A stretch of 64,000 nucleotides of DNA from Eucommia ulmoides (Eukaryota; Streptophyta; Magnoliopsida; Garryales; Eucommiaceae): positions 9,436,616-9,500,615 of the forward strand of contig CM028333.1 in assembly GCA_016647705.1 (NCBI GenBank). Reading direction: 5' to 3'. Positions 58,692 to 64,000 of this stretch are shown piece after piece (position 1 is the stretch's first letter; each line of letters begins with the position of its first letter). The translations under genes and the position numbers were made by a program. The notes beneath the pieces are model-generated. The model worked only from the letters and a program-made list of their open reading frames with translations, had not been told where the DNA came from and ran no database searches.

Positions 58692-59435
58692 GGTTGTGTT
58701 TGGGCAAGGGAAATAGGGGAAAGATTTCAAAATCCATTTTTAACAAATACTTTGTTTGGATAGTTATGAAAAGGGATTTGACAAATCCTTTTCTCTCAAA
58801 AAAAAAATGGGGGAAAGAGGAATTTGGAAATGACTTTGGGAGATGTGTCATTTGACAAATCATTAGAAGAGAGGATTTTACAAATCTCATTTACACCTTT
58901 GCAATAACAAACCACCTTCGTGACGACAGCTCCTTTTCGCGACGACCATTGACGACCACGAGCCCTCTTTCGCGGCCATCGATGACAACCCCTGCTTCGC
59001 GACTACTGACGACAGCCATCTCCTTCCTGTCGTTCTGCTTTGCGACCACCGACGACAGATTCACGTCGTTCTGCGACCACCGACGACACCGACGTTCTGT
59101 GTTGTTTTTTTAATAAATTAGGGTTCCATTTTTTTTGGAATAAATTAGGGTTCGTTTTTGTGCATTTTGTGAATTTTTGTGTATACAAATTATAAATTTA
59201 TTATCTATATTGTACATTTTGTGGATTTCGGTAGTAGGGAGTATAAATTTCTTGGATATTTTGTGGTGATTTGAAAATTTCTGTTTACCTATCCAAATAA
59301 AGGAATTGTAAATTATACATTCAAATACTTCACCTTAAACAGTTATCCAAACAAGAGATTTATGAAATGAAAGGATTTCAGAATTCAAGATTTTGAAATC
59401 CCTTAATTTCACAAATCCCTTATCCAAACACAACC
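58692..59435. mobile_element. Harbinger-type MITE with GC-rich core
   Basis: Perfect 12-bp ends GGTTGTGTTTGG and CCAAACACAACC, flanked by TTA on both sides (58689-58691 and 59436-59438). The inner ends also mirror each other (GATTTCAAAATCC with GATTTTGAAATCC). The core at 58918-59098 repeats CGACGAC/CCACCGACGACAG words and is much richer in G+C than the ends. Confidence 0.8.
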
Positions 59436-59608
59436 TTAATTTTTTTATCTCCCCTTCATCCAACGGTTCAAATTATATCCCTGTTTATCGTTTGATTCAG
59501 CAGTTACTAAGAAATCCTTATATGAGGATAAAATTACCAAATACACCGTTTTGAAAAACATGTTACAAAATAGTCATTTTGTCTTTTTTTGACGATTTTA
59601 CCCCTCAC

Positions 59609-59735
59609 ATTAAATATAACACAGGATCGTGTTGAATATTATACGAGATCGTGTTATATTCAACATGATCTCGTGTTATATTCAATACGATCTCATGTTA
59701 AATATAACACGAGATCATGTTGTATTCTATTTGAC
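59609..59735. repeat. Alternating palindromic repeat, ACGAGATCGTGTTATATTCA
   Basis: About six copies of a 20-bp word occur in alternating orientation (GATCGTGTTGAATAT, ACGAGATCGTGTTATATTCA, ATGATCTCGTG, ACGATCTCATG, CACGAGATCATG). Neighbouring copies can pair with each other. A related word reappears at about 60137. Confidence 0.75.
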
Positions 59736-59739
59736 CGGC

Positions 59740-59960
59740 GATGATAGTCCTTTATTGGACAAGCAGACGGACAACCTTCTTCTCCTTCTTCTTTGATATA
59801 GCAACCACAACCAGTCACAGCACCTCCCATACCCATTTCTCTATTCTATACAACCCACCAATCTATTTCCATTTTCCCATAGAAACCCATTTCTTCAAAG
59901 ATGCCCATTTAGTAGCAGCTTACAGAAAACCAACCCCAATCCAATAAAGGACTATCACCG
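59740..59960. repeat. Inverted pair around about 180 bp, GATAGTCCTTTATTGG
   Basis: GATGATAGTCCTTTATTGG near 59740 and CCAATAAAGGACTATCACC near 59941 are inverted copies. This could be a small MITE. I saw no duplicated flank. The open frame between them is made of low-complexity T/C-rich sequence and is not called. Confidence 0.5.
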
Positions 59961-60064
59961 TCATTCAAATTCTACCAAGTCTTCATACTCATTTCGTCTC
60001 ACCAAAACAACCATACAATATACCCAACATAAACTTCACTCCACCAGGTATATAAATCAAGTTT

Positions 60065-60095
<31 letters not shown>

Positions 60096-60356
60096 TACAC
60101 ACATTTGTTTAGGGCGACGAGTTCGAGGCCGCCGCCATCGTGTTATATTCTAATTTTTTTATTCAAATTGATAATTATCTCTCTACATTCACATGATTTT
60201 TCTCAATACAAACTAAATCAATACAACCAAGAACCCCAAAATTTACACACACACACACACACATATCAAATTCACAATTCAATCCAACTAAATCAACCAA
60301 ATCAATCCAAACTCGGAATAAGAGATTCCTTCGCACCGGTCATATGCTTCGAGACT

Positions 60357-60853
60357 ATGAACCCTAACCTCTCCAAATCGGCGCATCCTGACGAGTTCCA
60401 TGTCGTTCTAAAGTCCTTAATAGACGCCATGAAGATCGCCGTTGACGTCGCTGGAATTGACCCTAGCCGTATGGTAATTAATCCACCTAAAACGTCATGA
60501 ACCGTTCAGTTCTTCGATTTTATCTTCCAATTCGTTCAGTCTCTTATCATTATCCACTTCTCTATCAACCTCGAACGAACTGATCGATGCTTTATTCTGT
60601 AATTTCCTCCTTTTTTGAATCCAGTTGCTTCTTCATTTGAGAGATCTTGGTCGTAGCTTTTGCGGTATTTTTCTTTTGCTCTTCGATGAAATTCAAGAGG
60701 TTTCCGAGGACGGAGCATTGACCGACGCATGCATTAAGAAGCGATTCATTTCCTATGTCGACCCCAATAACTCGTCAATTGTTGGGAGCCATTTTGGAGA
60801 AGAACTCTCTTTCATCGATTGGTTGGTCTGGGACGACAAGGAAAGAAGGAAGG
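60357..60853 (+). CDS. Unrecognised gene piece, two predicted exons
   Basis: Exon 1 (60357-60473) starts MNPNLSKSAHPDEFHVVLKS and ends at a phase-0 donor (ATG|GTAATT). Exon 2 (from 60700, after an AG) continues in frame VSEDGALTDACIKKRF and later HFGEELSFIDWLVWDDKE. A possible donor is at 60853 (AGG|GTAAAA); otherwise the frame runs on to 60954. Codon use is protein-like and unlike the surrounding repeats. Upstream there is a CT/CA-rich leader (60060-60100), as in many plant 5' UTRs. I do not recognise the family and find no further exon, so it may be a truncated gene or captured fragment. The splice choice is inferred. Confidence 0.4.
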
Positions 60854-60954
60854 GTAAAATCGACAATTCAAAATATTTAAGACTATCATGTACAAACCAG
60901 CACTTTTTAAAGGACTATTTGGTGAAGAAAAAAAATAGTATGACCATCTTATAG

Positions 60955-61385
60955 ATTTAGCCTTTTAAATAAACTATTTGGTTATTTTTCCATAATTTCT
61001 ATAAACAGAAGAAAGTAAAAGTCACATAAGAATAAAATTCTATGTTTGACCAAATAAAATAAAAAATTACTTAAAAAAATGTTATCAGATTGGACTTTAC
61101 TTCCCCCACTTTTTCCCCCTTTTATTCATAATTATATCGTTGATTGTGTTTAACTATAACCGTTAAATGACCAGATAGAAAATGACATTAGCATCCACTA
61201 TTTACCATTAGTGGATGTAACATTCAGTTCTCCCAAAACCCTTCCACATTCACCGACTCTTTAAACTAATCCATCACAGAGAGAGGGAGAGCAATCTCCA
61301 TCAGTAGAGACAAGAGGCCTCTGAAGTCCAAAAGCTTTATACATGAATTTTCCAAGGTTCCACTAAATGGTTTGTCAGTTGATAC
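60955..61385. other. Intergenic, no gene seen
   Basis: AT-rich; contains GTGGATGTAACATTCAG at about 61212, similar to the repeat core near 640-1000. Confidence 0.5.
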
Positions 61386-61748
61386 TGCATGGTGATATTA
61401 AGGGTCTCTCAACTCTAAAAACGATATTAAGCGTCTCTCAACTCTAAAAACTAATTCAAGAGATGAATCTTCTTTTCACACTTATAACTTAATCACCAGT
61501 TCTTTCCACATCCGACGTGAAAAGAACTTAACAATCTCCTCCTTACACATCAGGCCTTTGATCGACTAACCTTGACCCTCTCTCCCTCTGTGGTTACTGG
61601 ACCAAAGTTGTATCCTAAGCTCTGAACCAGTGTAAGATAGTCTTGGGCCTCTCTCAACCCAAAAATTTAACTCATGAGGTGAGACTTTTCTCACACTTAT
61701 AACCTATTCACCAGTTCTTTCCACATCCGATGTGAGATAAACTCAACA
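61386..61748 (-). mobile_element. TRIM retrotransposon 1
   Basis: Two short LTRs (61386-61533 and 61631-61748) frame about 97 bp. On minus, the LTR end CTTACAC is followed by TGGTTCAGAGC, a near copy of the initiator-Met primer site TGGTATCAGAGC. The flanks GATAC and AATAC agree at 4 of 5 bases. The left LTR has an extra internal duplication of about 30 bp (GTCTCTCAACTCTAAAAAC twice). Confidence 0.72.
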
Positions 61749-62867
61749 AATACCACGTCTATAAAAATGTGTTTAGTTTGCCAAATGAGACCACATTTTT
61801 TATGGGACCTTGAAGTTGTTAATAATCATATGCAACCTCAGCAGTACTAGTAGTTCATCGTATAGTGCTAAGGCAGATATTACCCAGAGAGGATCCAGCA
61901 GTAGCAGGGTTCTTTCAGAATGCAAAAAAAGGGGGGGATTTAAACAAGAAGCTTCACCATATAAGCAGTTCCATGAGAATTGCTAACTCCATTAAAGTTA
62001 GATTAATGGGGTAAAGATTTCATGGATTATACCTGTAAAATCATCACATGCTTGATATAACTAATGAAATGGAAGTAACCTCAAGGATTTTGCCTGTTTT
62101 ATCAGCATTCATGGAAACCTAGCTTAGAAATTAGAATCTTAGGACGCATTTCAGAGAGGTATTTGACAAAGGCAATGCAAGAAGAACAAGCTTACCGTCT
62201 ACTGGCGTAGCCCCCAGCCAAAATGCTCGACTATGATTATGTCCATCACTCCAGGGTTTTAGCCCCGCGTGTTCAGGCAAAAGGAGAGCTTTTCGGTTTT
62301 GTGTTTGATGTTTGCGCTTGCTGAATTTTGTCGTCCATCCCCCGATCAATTTATGCAGGAGAGGCAAAATCTCTCTTCTTTAGTCAAGGCCATGATTAAT
62401 GACATAGTCTCCAAACTTAACTGGGTTACAATGCCTCAAATCTGAACGGACGCCTAGTGGTGTCAGTGCCCGCCTGCCTGGGAACCACATACAAGCGCTA
62501 CGATCTCCCAGCCAACATGTGTGTTCCTTCTAACCACTATGTCAATATGTGGTTTGTGACACTCTCCCCCACCCAATATCGCAAACATCCTAATGGCAAT
62601 GCGAACAACTCTCGATGTTGCGCCCCTGTTGTGCCTCTGCACTTAGCACGATAGAGAGAAAGGTGAGGTGCTCCAAATTGCACGATCCACGTAAATTGGA
62701 CGTGATGCTCATGATTCCCTTGTTGCCCATCCTCCGAAAGGAAGCAAATGCAAGGCTGCTTTTTCATCAATCAATGTATTAAACTGTGTGTTTGAGTGAG
62801 GTAAGGAATTTGATTTTGAAGAGGGATTTGCAAAATTTCACAAAGATTATTTAAAAGAAGTCTCATA
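61749..62867. other. Intergenic with unclassified GC-richer repeat scraps
   Basis: No supportable gene. A stretch at 62195-62275 (CGTAGCCCCCAGCC ... TGTCCATCACTCCAGGGTTTTAG) shares words with 25075-25125. At 62450-62760 a GC-richer stretch (GTGACACTCTCCCCCACCC) looks like transposon interior, but I cannot place it in a family. Confidence 0.45.
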
Positions 62868-63207
62868 TGTAGGGTGGTCTTAGATCTCTCTCAATCTCAA
62901 GAGCTAGTTCATGGGGTGAAATTTCCCTCGCATCTATAACCTGACAATCAATCCCTTCCATATTCGATATGATATAAACCCAACAATTTCTCCCTCACAC
63001 ATCAAACCTTTAGTCGCCTGATCCTCGACCAGTTTCTCTCTCTGTGATTATTGGGTCAGAGTTGTTGTAATTTAAACTCTGATACCAATGTAAGGGTGGT
63101 CTTGGGCCTCTCTCAACCCAAGAGGTAACTTATGAAGTGAGGTTTTCCCTCATATTTATAACCTGACTACCAACCACTTTCATATCAGATGTGGGATAAA
63201 CCCAACA
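62868..63207 (-). mobile_element. TRIM retrotransposon 2
   Basis: LTRs 62868-62985 and 63089-63207 (118 and 119 bp) frame 103 bp. On minus, the 5' LTR ends CTTACA and is followed by TTGGTATCAGAG, the Met-tRNA primer site. A purine tract (GAGGGAGAAAT) precedes the 3' LTR, which starts TGTTGGGTTTAT. An exact TCATA duplication flanks it (62863-62867 and 63208-63212). It has no coding capacity and lies about 390 bp beyond the stop codon of the isomerase gene. Confidence 0.88.
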
Positions 63208-63596
63208 TCATAAATCACTCCTTGAAATCAAAATTCCTTCTACAAATACCTTTACGCAAACGCACCCTAAACGATTGCCTGTTCCATGAGAACAGCCCAG
63301 CAACTTAGAATGATTCAACAAGACCTAAAAAGAAACACGCTTGTGCTGAATCAACCACCATAAAACTAAAACTTTACCACAAAGAATGAATGAGCAAGAA
63401 CAAGATTGTTGCCAAATTTTGAATCCACTCTCATTAATTTGAGGCAAAATTCCTCTAATCAATCTATCATTTTGATGCATAAGCTTTCATCAATAACCAA
63501 TTAAAATCATCCCCATTTCAATGGAAATACAAAAAAATCTAATAACCTACTGCTGCTAATATGTTAGCTAATCAAATTCTCAACCGGCGAATTAAC

Positions 63597-64000
63597 CTAC
63601 TTGCTCTTCACTGTAACCCCGAGCTCACCGGCGACAATCAGGGTCGTGGCCATGTCGAGAAACATTCCATGCTCAACAACACCAGCAAGCCTCAAAATTG
63701 CATCACTTGCAGCCTTTAAATTCCCCATATCCTTCTTGAAATACAAATCAATTATGTAATTTCCGTTATCAGTCACAAATGGCTCACCGGTTTCGCTGAA
63801 AGTTCTGAGTTTTGAAACGCAACCGGAGTCTACAAACAGCATTTCGAGCCTCTGGGCGGTGAATTTCCAGCAAAACGGCACAATCTCCACTGGCATGGCC
63901 AACCCACTGCCGCCCAAATGCTTCACCAGCTTGGATTCATCCACGATCACGATGAATTTCTTGCAGGCGCTCTCCACCATCTTCTCCCTCAGCAGAGATC
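63597..64000 (-). CDS. RPI: Ribose-5-phosphate isomerase A, C-terminal part (cut by window edge)
   Basis: The enzyme interconverts ribose-5-phosphate and ribulose-5-phosphate in the Calvin cycle and the pentose phosphate pathway. The open frame enters at 64000 as SLLREKMVESACKKFIVIVD, continues through DESKLVKHLGG and PVEIVPFC, then NGNYIIDLYF, and ends with VVEHGMFLDMATTLIVAGE and a short tail before TAG at 63597. The REK and DESK motifs and the PVEV-type and NGN motifs are characteristic of RpiA. About 133 residues are present, roughly half of the usual 230-280. The active-site loops further N-terminal lie outside the window. The ending with GELGV resembles, from memory, plastid RPI3, but a cytosolic form is not excluded. 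The N-terminus needed to decide on a transit peptide is missing. Confidence 0.93.
   Translation of the reverse strand, partial: SLLREKMVESACKKFIVIVDESKLVKHLGGSGLAMPVEIVPFCWKFTAQRLEMLFVDSGCVSKLRTFSETGEPFVTDNGNYIIDLYFKKDMGNLKAASDAILRLAGVVEHGMFLDMATTLIVAGELGVTVKSK

Noticed and set aside
58330-58890. Minus-strand frame of 186 codons
   Set aside because: It crosses the boundary of the MITE at 58692 and is His/Ser/Leu-rich low complexity. I found no domain and no start context, so chance is more likely.
59741-59947. Open frame of 68 codons between an inverted pair
   Set aside because: Phe/His/Ser/Thr-rich from T/C-rich DNA; its start and end are the inverted repeat itself.

Overview
The window reads as nuclear DNA of a flowering plant, probably a dicot. 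It is strongly AT-rich, its one complete gene has nine exons with GT-AG introns, and most of the rest is transposable elements of plant-specific lineages: Ty3/gypsy Tat-like and Athila-like elements, Ty1/copia remnants, TRIMs and Harbinger-type MITEs. I saw no bacterial, organellar or viral genes, no rRNA or tRNA genes and no CRISPR array. The species cannot be told from sequence alone.

Layout. 1-1.6 kb: a degenerate inverted-repeat element with internal tandem repeats and a GC-rich island. 1.78-6.98 kb (minus): a complete gene for a five-pass membrane protein of about 562 residues, with MITEs in three introns and a TATA box near 7.12 kb. 7.2-13.9 kb: AT-rich intergenic DNA with only SINE-like scraps. 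13.87-21.84 kb: an eroded copia-type LTR element (target duplication GGAAC) that contains a 168-bp-arm hairpin and is interrupted by a 2.7-kb gypsy-type solo LTR. 21.8-26.3 kb: AT-rich DNA with a Mutator-like MITE. 26.3-29.6 kb: the 3' end of a minus-strand copia element. 30.7-38.5 kb: a rearranged Tat-like gypsy element (plus strand). 38.7-58.1 kb: a second Tat-like element (minus strand) with gag, protease and reverse transcriptase remnants and an antisense extra ORF. Nested inside it are a young Athila-like element (39.6-45.5 kb) and two solo LTRs. 58.1-63.2 kb: MITEs, palindromic repeats, an unrecognised two-exon gene piece and two TRIMs. 63.6-64.0 kb (minus): the C-terminal part of ribose-5-phosphate isomerase, cut by the window edge.

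Only the membrane-protein gene, the isomerase and perhaps the 60.4-kb piece are host genes. The most distinctive object is the 5.9-kb element at 39,615-45,547. It has a perfect target duplication, two 1,423-bp LTRs with only four differences seen by eye, an Athila-type primer site, no gag-pol, and one intact 403-residue ORF with a coiled coil. Also notable are the copia hairpin, antisense ORFs with their own TATA boxes in both Tat-like elements, and a CCTAGG-centred palindrome shared by two otherwise unlike LTR families.
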